Source: Armatimonas rosea
GTDB taxonomy: Bacteria > Armatimonadota > Armatimonadia > Armatimonadales > Armatimonadaceae
DNA length: 64,000 nt
Direction of reading: 5' to 3'
Assembly: GCF_014202505.1 (NCBI RefSeq)
Contig: NZ_JACHGW010000001.1
Span: 744,001-808,000, forward strand
Below are positions 28,342 through 36,803 of the stretch, one piece after another. The position numbers and the translations under genes were made by a program. The notes under the pieces are model-generated. The model had not been told where the DNA came from. It was given only the letters and a program-made list of their open reading frames with translations, and made no database searches. How positions within the stretch are numbered: the stretch's first letter is position 1; the number at the start of each line of letters is the position of its first letter.

Positions 28342-29202
28342 ATGCGTACTCGTTTAAAAGTCTGCTGCATTGCCAGCGTGGACGAAGCGCGGCGAGCGAT
28401 TTCCTACGGTGCAGATGCGCTGGGGCTGGTGGGGCCGATGCCGTCGGGGCCGGGGCCGATTCCGCTGGAGACCATCGCCCAGATCGCAGCAGCGACTCCT
28501 CCGCCCATCGCGACTTTCTTGCTGACCTCCGAGACCCAGCCCGAGGGGATTGTGGCGCAGTGGCAACAGTGCCATACTACGACAATCCAGCTGACAGACC
28601 GGGTGGAGCAGGAGCACTACGCGGCGCTACGGACGGCGCTGCCAGGTGTCAAGCTGGTGCAGGTGATTCATGTGACGGGGCCGGAGTCTCTGGCGGAGGC
28701 CCAGGAGTTTGCCGATGTGGCCGATGCCCTCCTCCTCGACTCAGGGAACCCAGCGCTGACTGTGAAGGTGCTCGGGGGGACGGGGCGCGTCCACGACTGG
28801 GAGGTGAGCGCGGCGATCTGTGCCACTGTGGCGTGTCCAGTCTTCCTGGCGGGCGGCCTGCGCCCCGACAATATCGGCGAGGCCGTGCGGACTGTCCAAC
28901 CGTTCGGGGTCGATCTATGCTCGGGTGTCCGTACCGACGGCCAGCTCGACTCTGAGAAACTGGCGGCGTTCGTACAGGCCCTAGTGGGAGGTTGCGAGGA
29001 GCGAGCGCGTGGTGAGCTCGCCGTCGAGGTAGTAGTGGTCGAAGGGGACACTGCCCAGGCGCATGGGGCTGATGTCCACGAACTCAATGAGGTGAAGCTC
29101 GGCCCGGAACCGGATCGCCGAGTCGCCGTCGGTGAAGGCTGCAAGGTACTCGTCGCCACTTTGACGCAGACAGACAAACTCTCCGGTCTCGATATGCCGT
29201 AG
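28342..29202 (+). CDS. trpF: Phosphoribosylanthranilate isomerase with read-through C-terminal tail
   Basis: Third step of tryptophan synthesis. Residues 1-212 form the TrpF barrel: LKVCCIASVDEA (catalytic Cys in the usual KxCG position, here CC), GADALGLVG, ALLLDSG with the catalytic Asp, VFLAGGLRPDNI and GVDLCSGVR. The family ends near residue 212, but this frame runs on for about 74 more codons. That tail is antisense to the convergent gene 28981-29253 and has no family features. The normal stop therefore seems lost, exactly where the neighbour's stop codon now stands. The tail may be translated or degraded. Confidence 0.87.
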   Translation: MRTRLKVCCIASVDEARRAISYGADALGLVGPMPSGPGPIPLETIAQIAAATPPPIATFLLTSETQPEGIVAQWQQCHTTTIQLTDRVEQEHYAALRTALPGVKLVQVIHVTGPESLAEAQEFADVADALLLDSGNPALTVKVLGGTGRVHDWEVSAAICATVACPVFLAGGLRPDNIGEAVRTVQPFGVDLCSGVRTDGQLDSEKLAAFVQALVGGCEERARGELAVEVVVVEGDTAQAHGADVHELNEVKLGPEPDRRVAVGEGCKVLVATLTQTDKLSGLDMP

Positions 29203-29253
29203 GGTGTAGACAGTCTGCTGAAAATCGGTTCGATGGTGCTCAAAAGGACGCAT
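28981..29253 (-). CDS. Small protein of unknown function overlapping trpF
   Basis: A 90 aa protein, MRPFEHHRTDFQQTVYTLRH then FVCLRQSGDEYLAAFTDGDS and AIRFRAELHLIEFVDISPM. The composition and strand/helix pattern look like a real folded domain, unlike the opposite strand's tail. The fold may resemble small SseB- or DUF3110-like proteins (weak impression only). It overlaps the trpF read-through tail by 222 nt, tail to tail. ATG at 29251-29253; divergent from the 29294 gene. Confidence 0.6.
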   Translation of the reverse strand: MRPFEHHRTDFQQTVYTLRHIETGEFVCLRQSGDEYLAAFTDGDSAIRFRAELHLIEFVDISPMRLGSVPFDHYYLDGELTTRSLLATSH

Positions 29254-29293
29254 GTACTCTATATCGGCAGGTTTTGGCGGTAGCCTTAGAGAA

Positions 29294-30505
29294 ATGCCTT
29301 ACATGAACCTCTTACAAGCGACCGATCCTCTCTTTTTGCTCACACTACCCCGTCGCTGGTTCCGCCCCAGTGCCCAAGCGCGCCTTCCCGAGCGACTTAC
29401 CCTCACAGCCGAGCTGATTCAGGGAGGGAGCGTCCTGCGCCTCCTGGGAACCCCCACGCGCCCCACCGACCCGACTCTGGATTTTACCGGTCGGCTCCAA
29501 AAAGACGGCACGCCCGACCAGGGGAAAGGACGCCTGCGCTGGCCGAGTGGCGAGGCCCCCGAGAGCGTGGAGGCGAGCCAGGCGCTCGATGGCTCCTACC
29601 AGCTCCAGCGGAGCGGGTTTCGTGGGACATTCCCCCTGCCCAAGAGCTGCAAGCTCCTCTACCCCGAGGCAGCGCTCTGGTTCAGCCTGGGGCGACTGCT
29701 CAAGTTGGGTGGGGGGGAGCAGGCGCTTGCCCTGGCGCGTGAGGACGACAAGCCGGGCCTCTTTGTTGGTACTCTCTTCCTCACCGAGGAGCGCAGTGAG
29801 CCGCTCAAGCTCCGCGATACCGAGGTCTTGGCGCGCCGCTTTCGCTACCGCACCGTGGGGCTCGGCTACCCCAAGGAGCGTGAGCGGGGGACCCTCTGGC
29901 TAGGCACGGAGGGGGAGGTCCTCAAGAGCGACCTTCTCCCACGTCTCCTCGCCACCAATACCCTTACCCACGAGAAAGGCCAGCCCGCCTATGTCCTTCC
30001 CACAGTAGAGGGCACTCTCTTGCGTGCCGAGCAGGGGAGCGAGGGCTGGACCCTCACCGAGACCCTTCCGGGCAAGCCGTCCCCGCGCTTCATCGCCGAG
30101 CTGGACTTTGAGTACCGCCTGCGCCGCTTCACTAGCAAGCTCACCCCGGAGACCCTGAGCGCGGAGTGGGAGAGCGGCGAGCTGCGCTATGCCTACCCCA
30201 ACCTGCCGCCCCACTTTGTCCGCCCGCCTGCCGACGGCACGACACTCTTTCTGGCCTCCCTCCTCCTCCCCGAGCCGGTGGCGGGCCTAGCCGTTGGGCA
30301 AAAGCGCCCCGTGCTCCTGCTTCCGCTCTTCACCGGGGAAGAGCTCGCCCTCGATGGCACCCTACAGCGCCTCCCCGATACCCCAAAAAAGACCCGCAGC
30401 TACCAGCTCACGCTCCCCGAGAACCTGACCGCCACCCTGGAGTACGACAGTGTCGGCCTGGTTCGCCTCACCAGCAACGGGGGGCTTGCAATCTTGAGGA
30501 AGTGA
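29294..30505 (+). CDS. Protein of unknown function, 403 aa
   Basis: Starts MPYMNLLQATDPLFLLTLPR. It contains many beta-strand stretches, for example LTLTAELIQGGSVLRLLG, GSYQLQRSGFRGTFPL and GLFVGTLFLTEERSEPL. Two halves both end in patterns such as RYRTVGLGYPKERERGTLWL and LEYDSVGLVRLTSNGGLAIL, typical of a repeated beta-rich domain. No signal peptide or TM helix is evident. An upstream in-frame start at 29252 exists but would overlap the divergent gene, so the ATG at 29294 is preferred. I do not recognise the family. Confidence 0.7.
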   Translation: MPYMNLLQATDPLFLLTLPRRWFRPSAQARLPERLTLTAELIQGGSVLRLLGTPTRPTDPTLDFTGRLQKDGTPDQGKGRLRWPSGEAPESVEASQALDGSYQLQRSGFRGTFPLPKSCKLLYPEAALWFSLGRLLKLGGGEQALALAREDDKPGLFVGTLFLTEERSEPLKLRDTEVLARRFRYRTVGLGYPKERERGTLWLGTEGEVLKSDLLPRLLATNTLTHEKGQPAYVLPTVEGTLLRAEQGSEGWTLTETLPGKPSPRFIAELDFEYRLRRFTSKLTPETLSAEWESGELRYAYPNLPPHFVRPPADGTTLFLASLLLPEPVAGLAVGQKRPVLLLPLFTGEELALDGTLQRLPDTPKKTRSYQLTLPENLTATLEYDSVGLVRLTSNGGLAILRK

Positions 30506-30538
30506 CCCGAAGAACCAGTCTTCGGGCATAATAATCCT

Positions 30539-31636
30539 ATGAGCCGCCACACTGCCTTTCTCTACACCGACGACTTCCTGGCCTACGATCTGGGGGGGAA
30601 GCACCCGCTTCAGCAGCGCCGCCTGCAGCTCGTGGATCAAAAACTGGCGAGCCTGGGTGCTTTTAGCTCCCCCCTGCAGGGGGGCGGGAGGGGCATCACC
30701 CGCCTCGCGCCGACATCGGTTGAGGAAGCGCTCCTGGGACGGGTGCATACTGCGGAGTACCTGAGCCATGTCCAGCGCGCGAGTGTCCCTCACCACGGCC
30801 TGGACCTGCGGCGCTTTGGGCTGGGGCCGGGGGACACGCCCGCCTTCCCCGGGATGTGGGAGGCGTCGAAGCTCTACGCGGGAGGCAGCGTCGATGCCGC
30901 AAAGCTCGTGCTCTCAGGCGAGGTGGAGGTTGCCTTCAATGTCGCCGGCGGCCTGCACCACGCCCATCCGTGGAAGGCCTATGGCTTCTGTGTCTTCAAC
31001 GACCTGGCGCTGGCGATCACGACTTTCTTAGATGCGGGGCTGGAGCGGGTGCTCTATGTGGATATCGATGTGCACCATGGCGACGGCGTTCAGGTGTGCC
31101 ACTGGGACGATCCCCGGGTCTGGACGCTCTCGCTCCACGAGGCGGGACGCTGGCTCTTTCCGGGAACGGGCTGGCCGGAGGAGACCGGCGGGGAGGTGGC
31201 ACACGGCTCGGCGATCAATGTCCCCTACGCGCCCTACACCGGAGACGAGGTCTGGTGGCATGGCTTTGAGCAGGTGGTCCCCGAGGTCTTTGCCCGCTTC
31301 CAGCCACAGGCACTTGTCCTCCAGCTTGGGGCCGATGCCCACTTCGCCGACCCGCTGGCGCACCTGCAAGTGACCTCCCGCACCTGGATGAAAGCAGTGG
31401 AGCGGCTCCTGGAGCTCGGCAAGGAAATCCCGGTTGTGGTCACAGGAGGCGGGGGCTACAATATCGCGACCGTCGAGCGGCTCTGGAGCCTGGTGGCGCT
31501 GGCCTGCGCGGGTCTACCCCAGCCCGACACCCTCCACGATACCGAAACGCCCGTACTCAATGCCGAGCAGCAGCGCACCGCGCGTGCCTACGTAGACGGC
31601 CAGCTCGATGCCCTCCGAGGAGCTCTGGGATGGTAG
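30539..31636 (+). CDS. acuC: Histone deacetylase-family protein (AcuC-like)
   Basis: Zn-dependent deacetylase, probably acting on protein lysines such as acetyl-CoA synthetase (known role of AcuC). The 365 aa product shows GGLHHAHPWKAYGFCVFND with the catalytic His pair, YVDIDVHHGDGVQ with metal ligands Asp/His, LQLGADAHFADPL and VVTGGGGYN. All active-site residues are present. A G/C-run palindrome at 30667-30700 encodes SSPLQGGGRGIT at about residues 43-55, in a surface loop position before VHTAEYL. The gene overlaps the next by 7 nt. Confidence 0.92.
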   Translation: MSRHTAFLYTDDFLAYDLGGKHPLQQRRLQLVDQKLASLGAFSSPLQGGGRGITRLAPTSVEEALLGRVHTAEYLSHVQRASVPHHGLDLRRFGLGPGDTPAFPGMWEASKLYAGGSVDAAKLVLSGEVEVAFNVAGGLHHAHPWKAYGFCVFNDLALAITTFLDAGLERVLYVDIDVHHGDGVQVCHWDDPRVWTLSLHEAGRWLFPGTGWPEETGGEVAHGSAINVPYAPYTGDEVWWHGFEQVVPEVFARFQPQALVLQLGADAHFADPLAHLQVTSRTWMKAVERLLELGKEIPVVVTGGGGYNIATVERLWSLVALACAGLPQPDTLHDTETPVLNAEQQRTARAYVDGQLDALRGALGW

Positions 31637-32745
31637 ACAAGCTGAAAGAAGAAGCACTCGCGGCCGAGGCGGCGGCACAAGATGCCTTTGCGGCGTTCTA
31701 TAGCAGCCTCACGGGCGGAGAGGACCAGAACGCCCTGCCCCCTGAGGTGACCCAGGCACTCACCCGCTGGGTTGAGGCACGCAAGCGCTGGGAGCTGGCG
31801 CAGGAAAAAACACCGACCGCGCCGCGCCTGGGCCTCAAGCCCCCCGATGCCGTGCTCCTGCCCAATGCGCTCCCCGCACGCGATGCCCTGGCCGCGCTCT
31901 TCGCCCCCAACCTCTGGCAGACCGATCCCGCAGGGCGGGCGCTGGTGGCGCAGGTGAGCAGTGCGGCACAGGTGCGGGTGGAGTTTGACGAGGTCCTAGG
32001 CTTTGGCCCCGAGCAGGCGATTCGGCAGATCGCGCGCTCCGGCCCCGCCGCCGCACAGACCTTCATGGCACTGGCGAGCCTCTGGATGGAGCGCCTCGGC
32101 GGGCAGCCCCACGAGACCTACCTGACACTGGCCGCCTCGGACCTGCTGCGCTTTCAGGGGAAGAAGGCGACACCCAAGGGGGGGTACCACCGCGACGATG
32201 TCCTGGCAAAGGGGCGGGATCTCTATCTCCTGAGCCGTATCACGGTGCCACATGTCACGGGCGGAGCGGGGATGGCGCTGGGCCGGCTCCTCTCGCTGGA
32301 GGCACTGGAGGCGGGCCAAGACGGCGGCGAGCAGAGCATTGTGCGCTTCCGCTACCACCTCGGGCAGGAGGCGCATAGCTGGATGCAGGAGAGTGTCGCT
32401 CAGGTCGCACCGCGCCTGCTGGGCTACCACCCGGTGCGCCAAAAGTACCAGATCTTGCTGGGCTTCTGCCTCGCCTGGCACGCGGGCAACCACCCCGATG
32501 AGACCACGCTCTCGCTCCCCCGGCTCCTGGAGCTCGCCGCGATCCCCATGCCCGAGAAGCGGCTCTCGGAGTTCCTGACGAGCCTGGAGGACGCACTGGC
32601 GGACCTGGCACACGATGGGATCGTTCCCGGAGTCAAGCTGGTCAAGCCTAGCGGCTGGCACGAGCTCCTTGCGACACGCCAGACCCGCACGCTACTCCAG
32701 CAGTGCCAGATACAGACAGAAAAACCCCGGCCAGCACTGGGCTGA
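31630..32745 (+). CDS. Protein of unknown function, 371 aa
   Basis: Translationally linked to acuC by a 7-nt overlap. The N-terminal part is helical and Ala/Glu-rich (1-75). The C-terminal part (about 175-350) contains GGYHRDDVLAKGRDLYLLSR, VRFRYHLGQEAHSWM, LLGYHPVRQKYQILLGFCL and PMPEKRLSEFLTSLEDALAD. This reminds me faintly of winged-helix plasmid replication initiators, but I cannot support that assignment. It is soluble, with no signal. Confidence 0.68.
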   Translation: MVDKLKEEALAAEAAAQDAFAAFYSSLTGGEDQNALPPEVTQALTRWVEARKRWELAQEKTPTAPRLGLKPPDAVLLPNALPARDALAALFAPNLWQTDPAGRALVAQVSSAAQVRVEFDEVLGFGPEQAIRQIARSGPAAAQTFMALASLWMERLGGQPHETYLTLAASDLLRFQGKKATPKGGYHRDDVLAKGRDLYLLSRITVPHVTGGAGMALGRLLSLEALEAGQDGGEQSIVRFRYHLGQEAHSWMQESVAQVAPRLLGYHPVRQKYQILLGFCLAWHAGNHPDETTLSLPRLLELAAIPMPEKRLSEFLTSLEDALADLAHDGIVPGVKLVKPSGWHELLATRQTRTLLQQCQIQTEKPRPALG

Positions 32746-32751
32746 CCGGGG
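32720..32751 (-). terminator. Rho-independent terminator for the Spy-like gene
   Basis: On the minus strand, ccccggtcag / ctggccgggg with a short loop is followed by gtttttc. The stem lies partly inside the end of the convergent 31630-32745 gene. Confidence 0.75.
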
Positions 32752-32774
32752 CGTAATCGGGTTCGTGAGGGGGC

Positions 32775-33383
32775 TTAGTTGCCGCCGCCGCGACGACCAC
32801 CACCCTGCATGCGGGCCTGGCGCTCCTTGGCAGCCTTGGTCAGCACGGCAACCTGGGCATCGGTCAGGTTCAGCTCGGAGTAGACCTCCAGAAGCCCGAA
32901 CGAAGCCGCTGCCTTCAGACCGGGGAGGGCAGCCTTCAGCGAGGCGCTCTGGTCGGCGCTGAGCATGGCATCGATCGCCTTGCTGGCCTTGGTCTCGTCG
33001 TTGCGGAGCTGCTCCTGCTTGGCGCGCATCTCTTCCATCATCTGCTGCATGGCCTCACGGTCGAAGCCGCCGCCATTGCCGCCACCGCCGAAGCCGCCCT
33101 GGGGACGCATAGCCTTGCGCTGCTCATCGAGCTTGTCCTGCATCGCCTTGACCTTGCTGGCCTGCTCGGGGGTAAGCTTGGCAACCGTGGTGAGAGTCGC
33201 CAGAGGAATCTGCACGGTCGTGAGCTCGCCATTGGCTCCGGGACGCCCAAACTGTCCGCCGCCGAATCCACCAAAGCCGCCACCCTGGCGACCGCCGCCC
33301 GCACCACCGCCCTGAGCAAAGGCGGATGCACTCAGTACTGTTAGTGCCGCTAACGCGACAACCACTCGCATCGTCTTAACCAT
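32775..33383 (-). CDS. Spy/CpxP-like periplasmic protein, Gly-rich
   Basis: A 202 aa exported protein (signal peptide about 1-23, ending SAFAQ). A Gly-rich stretch (24-50) comes first. LTPEQASKVKAMQDKLDEQR is followed by a second Gly-rich insert, then MQQMMEEMRAKQEQLRND, LSADQSASLKAALPG and LTDAQVAVLTKAAKERQARM. Repeated L-(T/S)-x-x-Q motifs on helices are the mark of the Spy/CpxP/LTXXQ group, periplasmic chaperones or metal/stress sensors. An alternative Met lies 4 codons downstream. Monocistronic with its own terminator. Confidence 0.8.
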   Translation of the reverse strand: MVKTMRVVVALAALTVLSASAFAQGGGAGGGRQGGGFGGFGGGQFGRPGANGELTTVQIPLATLTTVAKLTPEQASKVKAMQDKLDEQRKAMRPQGGFGGGGNGGGFDREAMQQMMEEMRAKQEQLRNDETKASKAIDAMLSADQSASLKAALPGLKAAASFGLLEVYSELNLTDAQVAVLTKAAKERQARMQGGGRRGGGN

Positions 33384-33432
33384 TAGAAAAAACCTCCAGT
33401 ACTTATTTTGACGGTCATTTCTGAAGAAAGGA

Positions 33433-34314
33433 TTAAAGACCTATCCGAGGCACTATATGGAGCTGCTCTCCGTCGCTTTCCAGAGCGATTGCCCCCTGCT
33501 GATCGGTGCGAAAGAGCTGGATTTGCGGGTTCTTAAGCCGTGTAAGTGTCTCAGAGTGCGGGTGCCCGAAGCGATTTTGACGCCCACAGGAGATTATGGC
33601 GGCCTGTGGCGCGACACGCTGCAGAAACGCAGGCGTTGTGGAGGTCCTGGCACCGTGGTGACCCACCTTGAGAATATCTGCCGCGAGCTCGAGGTGGGCT
33701 TGGAGCAGGCTTTCCTCCGCCTCCGTCTCCGCATCGGCCATAAAGAGCACGCGGGCCTTGCCGTAGACCAGCCGCGCGACAATGGCGTTGTTGTTGTCAT
33801 CGCTACGGGTGCCGTGGAGAAAGGGCGGGGCAGGGTGTAGGATCTCTAGGCGTGCGCCGCTCCCGAGGTCGAAGGTCTGGCCGCGCTGAGCTTGGTGAAC
33901 ACGCACCCCACGGGCCTTCCAGGCGGCACGCAGGAGAGCAAGCGAGCTGCCCGGCGCACTGGGAATTCCCGAGTCCAAGACAGCGCGCACGCTCAGTCGC
34001 TCCGTGACCGCCAGCAGCCCCTGCACGTGGTCGTCGTCGGGGTGGGTGGCTATCAGGAGATCAATTGTCGAGATGCCACGGCTCCGCAGAAACGGCACGA
34101 CAACCCGGCTCCCCGGCTCGTTGCCGTCGCGCGGATCGCGCCCCGGTGCCCCGCCACCGTCGATCAGGACTACTTTGCCTGAGGGGGCCTCGATCACGGT
34201 CGAGTCGCCCTGTCCCACGTCCAGAAAGGTCACACGGAGCGTCCCCGGAGCCGAGCGGCACCCCGCCAGCGCCAGCAGTCCCGCTAGCGCTAGTGCTTGA
34301 TCTCGCCGATCCAC
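33433..34314 (-). CDS. ComEC-like metallo-beta-lactamase-fold lipoprotein
   Basis: A 293 aa protein with a lipoprotein signal (LLALAGCRSAPG, Cys about 19) and one MBL domain: VTFLDVGQGDSTVIEAPSGK, VLIDGGG, ATHPDDDHVQGLLAV (the metal motif), VLFMADAETEAEE and KVGHHGARTSTTPAFL. This is the stand-alone form of the ComEC C-terminal nuclease-like domain. The ComEC channel is absent, so a role in DNA uptake is not implied. It could be a periplasmic hydrolase. Last gene of the ECF-sigma operon, overlapping the previous one by 25 nt. Confidence 0.85.
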   Translation of the reverse strand: MDRRDQALALAGLLALAGCRSAPGTLRVTFLDVGQGDSTVIEAPSGKVVLIDGGGAPGRDPRDGNEPGSRVVVPFLRSRGISTIDLLIATHPDDDHVQGLLAVTERLSVRAVLDSGIPSAPGSSLALLRAAWKARGVRVHQAQRGQTFDLGSGARLEILHPAPPFLHGTRSDDNNNAIVARLVYGKARVLFMADAETEAEESLLQAHLELAADILKVGHHGARTSTTPAFLQRVAPQAAIISCGRQNRFGHPHSETLTRLKNPQIQLFRTDQQGAIALESDGEQLHIVPRIGL

Positions 34315-34775
34315 GGGTTGGTGTAGTTGGCAGGCTTGTTGCCCTTGGTGCCCCGGCCTGCGATCTGCACCGCGCCGTTCTGGGCCACCAGGAGCGCCTC
34401 TGCCAGGTTCTCACAGAGGTTTCGGTCGGAGTTGCTGGGGCCGCCGGCGATCACGCGGTAGACCAGCCGAGGGCGGCGGACCGCACGCTTGAGCAGGTAG
34501 TCATCCGGCATCGGGGCCTCGTCGGGCTGGAGCACGGTCACCGTGCAGCCGTTGCCCTTCGACGACGAGAGGCTGATAAAGCTCCAGGCCGCGCCCGAGA
34601 TCACAAAGCGCGCCTCCGCCAGCCCTGTGTCCGCGTGGATCGTCCCCGTCTCATCAGCGACCCCGGGCACGAACCCACGCTCGGTCAGGAAGTAGGCCAG
34701 CTCGGCAGGGGTGAGCGGCTCGGACGCAGGCGTCCAGATATGGGCGATGGCGACGCCACGGGGAAGTTCTGTCAT
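34290..34775 (-). CDS. Protein of unknown function, 161 aa
   Basis: MTELPRGVAIAHIWTPASEP, then LTPAELAYFLTERGFVPG, VISGAAWSFISLSSSKGNGC and YLLKRAVRRPRLVYRVIAGG. It ends GRGTKGNKPANYTNPWIGEI. The mixed alpha/beta pattern suggests a compact domain. It sits between an STN/secretin-like gene (7-nt gap) and the MBL gene (25-nt overlap), so it belongs to the same operon. Family not recognised. Confidence 0.68.
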   Translation of the reverse strand: MTELPRGVAIAHIWTPASEPLTPAELAYFLTERGFVPGVADETGTIHADTGLAEARFVISGAAWSFISLSSSKGNGCTVTVLQPDEAPMPDDYLLKRAVRRPRLVYRVIAGGPSNSDRNLCENLAEALLVAQNGAVQIAGRGTKGNKPANYTNPWIGEIKH

Positions 34776-34782
34776 GCAGCCA

Positions 34783-35373
34783 TTATACCGGCAGCAAGCT
34801 CCCCGACAGCGAGACCGCCTCCGCCCCCCACTTAAAGGCCAGCGCCTCGCCTGCCTTTACCCGTCGGAAGGTCGTGATTCCCGAGCCATCTGCCGCCGTT
34901 GTCGAGCGCTCCTTCGCCGCTCCCCAGTTGATGATAACCAAGTCCTCCACCGCGAAGATTCGCACCGCAAAGGAGATGCTCCCATCGCCGTTGAGGTGCG
35001 GTGTCGCCTCCAGCGTGTAGGGCTTACCGCCGGTCACCACACTCAAACGAACGGGTTCGTTGTTGAGGGTCTGGGCCGTTGCCTGACTCGCGCCGACGGT
35101 CAGGGTCACGGTGAGCTCTTTACTCTTCACATCCAGGAGCCGCTGGAGCGCCTCCAGCTCCGCAAGCGCACCCGGCTCCCCAACCACGGTCAGCTCCTGC
35201 TTCACATTGTCGGGGGAGAGGCTGCTCAGTCCGGGGGGCAGGAGTGTGCGCGCGGGTTTCTGCGGTGCAGGGACGGCCTGGCGCGGCGAGGAGCCCGGGT
35301 CGGTGAGGAGGAGCAGAAACTCGACTGGCGGACGGTACTTGAACTTCAGAACACGGGTCTCTTGTTTGCGCAT
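34783..35373 (-). CDS. Secretin-accessory-like protein of unknown function, 196 aa
   Basis: Basic N-terminus, Pro-rich linker, then ELTVVGEPGALAELEALQRL (about 60-79) as in N1 domains of secretins. A beta-rich part follows: YTLEATPHLNGDGSISFAVR, then FRRVKAGEALAFKW. The same ending, LLPHLNSDKSLSVLI then FRRVSLDQTVELHAP, occurs in the 38019-38612 product, so the two are paralogues on either side of the sigma/STN genes. It lacks the secretin channel. Location is probably cell-envelope, though no clear signal peptide is seen. Confidence 0.65.
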   Translation of the reverse strand: MRKQETRVLKFKYRPPVEFLLLLTDPGSSPRQAVPAPQKPARTLLPPGLSSLSPDNVKQELTVVGEPGALAELEALQRLLDVKSKELTVTLTVGASQATAQTLNNEPVRLSVVTGGKPYTLEATPHLNGDGSISFAVRIFAVEDLVIINWGAAKERSTTAADGSGITTFRRVKAGEALAFKWGAEAVSLSGSLLPV

Positions 35374-35390
35374 TTTCTTTCTTTCTGTGG

Positions 35391-36803
35391 CTATTTTACC
35401 GGTGGGGCCTCGCCGCGCTTGCGGATGGAGAGAAACGCGACTCCCTTGCTGTCGCGCTCCAGGCTCCAGACCGTATTGTAGCTCTCGCAGACCAGGTCCA
35501 GCGCGCTAGAGAGGCTGACACTCTCGAAGCGAAACGAGCGCTTGAGCGTGCTGGCATCCGGCGAGAGCTCGAAGCGGCGCCCCGTGGTCCGCAAGAGCGC
35601 CTCCAGCGCAGCACGGATATTCCCACTCTCTAGCTCCAGCGAGACCATCTCTTTGAGCGCGGCACTGGGGGTGCTGCGCTGGAGCGGGTTGGGCTCTTGG
35701 GGGAGCTGCTCGACAGCGGCATGAATCGTGTCGAGCGAGCTGCGCAGGGTCTTGACGGGGCTGGGCGTGCTACGCAGGCGGACGATCCGCACGAGCACGC
35801 GCTCGCCCTGCACCTCGGCGGTCCAGCCCACCCCCAGCGACTGGGTGAGCATGTCCAGCGCGGTCGGGAGCGCGACCCCATTGGCCTTGATGGTCACTTT
35901 CTGGAGCCGAAGCCCCGGATAGAGCCACTCGGGATCGCGCTGCTGGAGGTACTGAATATCGAACAGGAATAGGTTGAGGTTGGGGCGTCCCTTGCTGATA
36001 TCGAGCTTGAGCGCGGGGTCGAACTGGTGGTCGACGCGCACATCGAGCAGGCTGGTCAGCGCCCCGACCCCATTGCGATCCACGAGGTTCACATTGACCC
36101 GAACTCCCTCCAGGCGCTTGCGAAGCGCCTCAGAGACGGTCACGCTCTCAGGGTAGAGCGCAGGATTGTCGGGGATGTTGTCGAGCCATTGCCAGTCTGT
36201 CCAAAACGATTCTGGCGCAAGCGTCGATTTAAGCCGGACAAACTGCACCACCACCTCCCCATTCTCCTCCCGCGCTGTCCAGCCTACCTTGGCGCTGCGC
36301 GCGATCTGGTCTAGGAAATCAGGAAGGGGCTGAACAGTGGGGCCATACGAGATAACGGCTCGTTGAATGGCGTGGGGCACTTGAAGCTGGGGGTCCGACA
36401 TCATCGTCCCAAGGTCAATCCCAAAGGCAAAGAGCGCTTTGTCGTAGAGAAGCTTGGGGAGCTTGTTCTTGCTAACCACTTGGCCAAAGCTAACTACGCT
36501 GGAGCCTGGGCGGGCCTCAGGGAGGACGATCTTGTAGGCCTCCAGCTTCTCCCGGAGCGCACGGGGCACTGTGACACTCTCTGGGTAGACGGTCTGGACG
36601 CCGTTGGCAAGGGGTGAAGCGAGCTCCGTCGGTTGCTGTGCCCATGCCAGTGCTGGGGTGAGGAGGAGCGCGGCAAGAAGCGTGGACGGTAAACGTCCCG
36701 CATTCCTCGTCGGTACAAGAGAATTCCGAGCGAAGCGAGGCGGCGACTTGCTCGCCCCATAGCCCGACGATCTCCGTCGAGGTTTATCATCGTGGGTTCT
36801 CAT
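35391..36803 (-). CDS. Exported protein with three STN/secretin-N-like modules
   Basis: A 470 aa protein whose signal peptide (LPSTLLAALLLTPALAWAQ) starts only at about residue 38, after a basic leader of inserted-repeat origin. It shows internal duplication. YPESVTVPRALREKLE (about 72) recurs as YPESVTVSEALRKRLE (about 217). PDFLDQIARSAKVGWTA, PTALDMLTQSLGVGWTA and SSALDLVCESYNTVWSL are three STN-like modules. Such modules occur in TonB receptors, secretins and envelope signalling proteins. ATG overlaps the preceding gene's stop (ATGA). Probably part of a periplasmic sensing or secretion-related complex run by the adjacent ECF sigma factor (inference). Confidence 0.72.
   Translation of the reverse strand: MRTHDDKPRRRSSGYGASKSPPRFARNSLVPTRNAGRLPSTLLAALLLTPALAWAQQPTELASPLANGVQTVYPESVTVPRALREKLEAYKIVLPEARPGSSVVSFGQVVSKNKLPKLLYDKALFAFGIDLGTMMSDPQLQVPHAIQRAVISYGPTVQPLPDFLDQIARSAKVGWTAREENGEVVVQFVRLKSTLAPESFWTDWQWLDNIPDNPALYPESVTVSEALRKRLEGVRVNVNLVDRNGVGALTSLLDVRVDHQFDPALKLDISKGRPNLNLFLFDIQYLQQRDPEWLYPGLRLQKVTIKANGVALPTALDMLTQSLGVGWTAEVQGERVLVRIVRLRSTPSPVKTLRSSLDTIHAAVEQLPQEPNPLQRSTPSAALKEMVSLELESGNIRAALEALLRTTGRRFELSPDASTLKRSFRFESVSLSSALDLVCESYNTVWSLERDSKGVAFLSIRKRGEAPPVK

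Noticed and set aside
31630-32745. Plasmid replication initiator (RepA/TrfA-like)
   Set aside because: Only a vague resemblance in the C-terminal helices; no iteron repeats or plasmid genes nearby.
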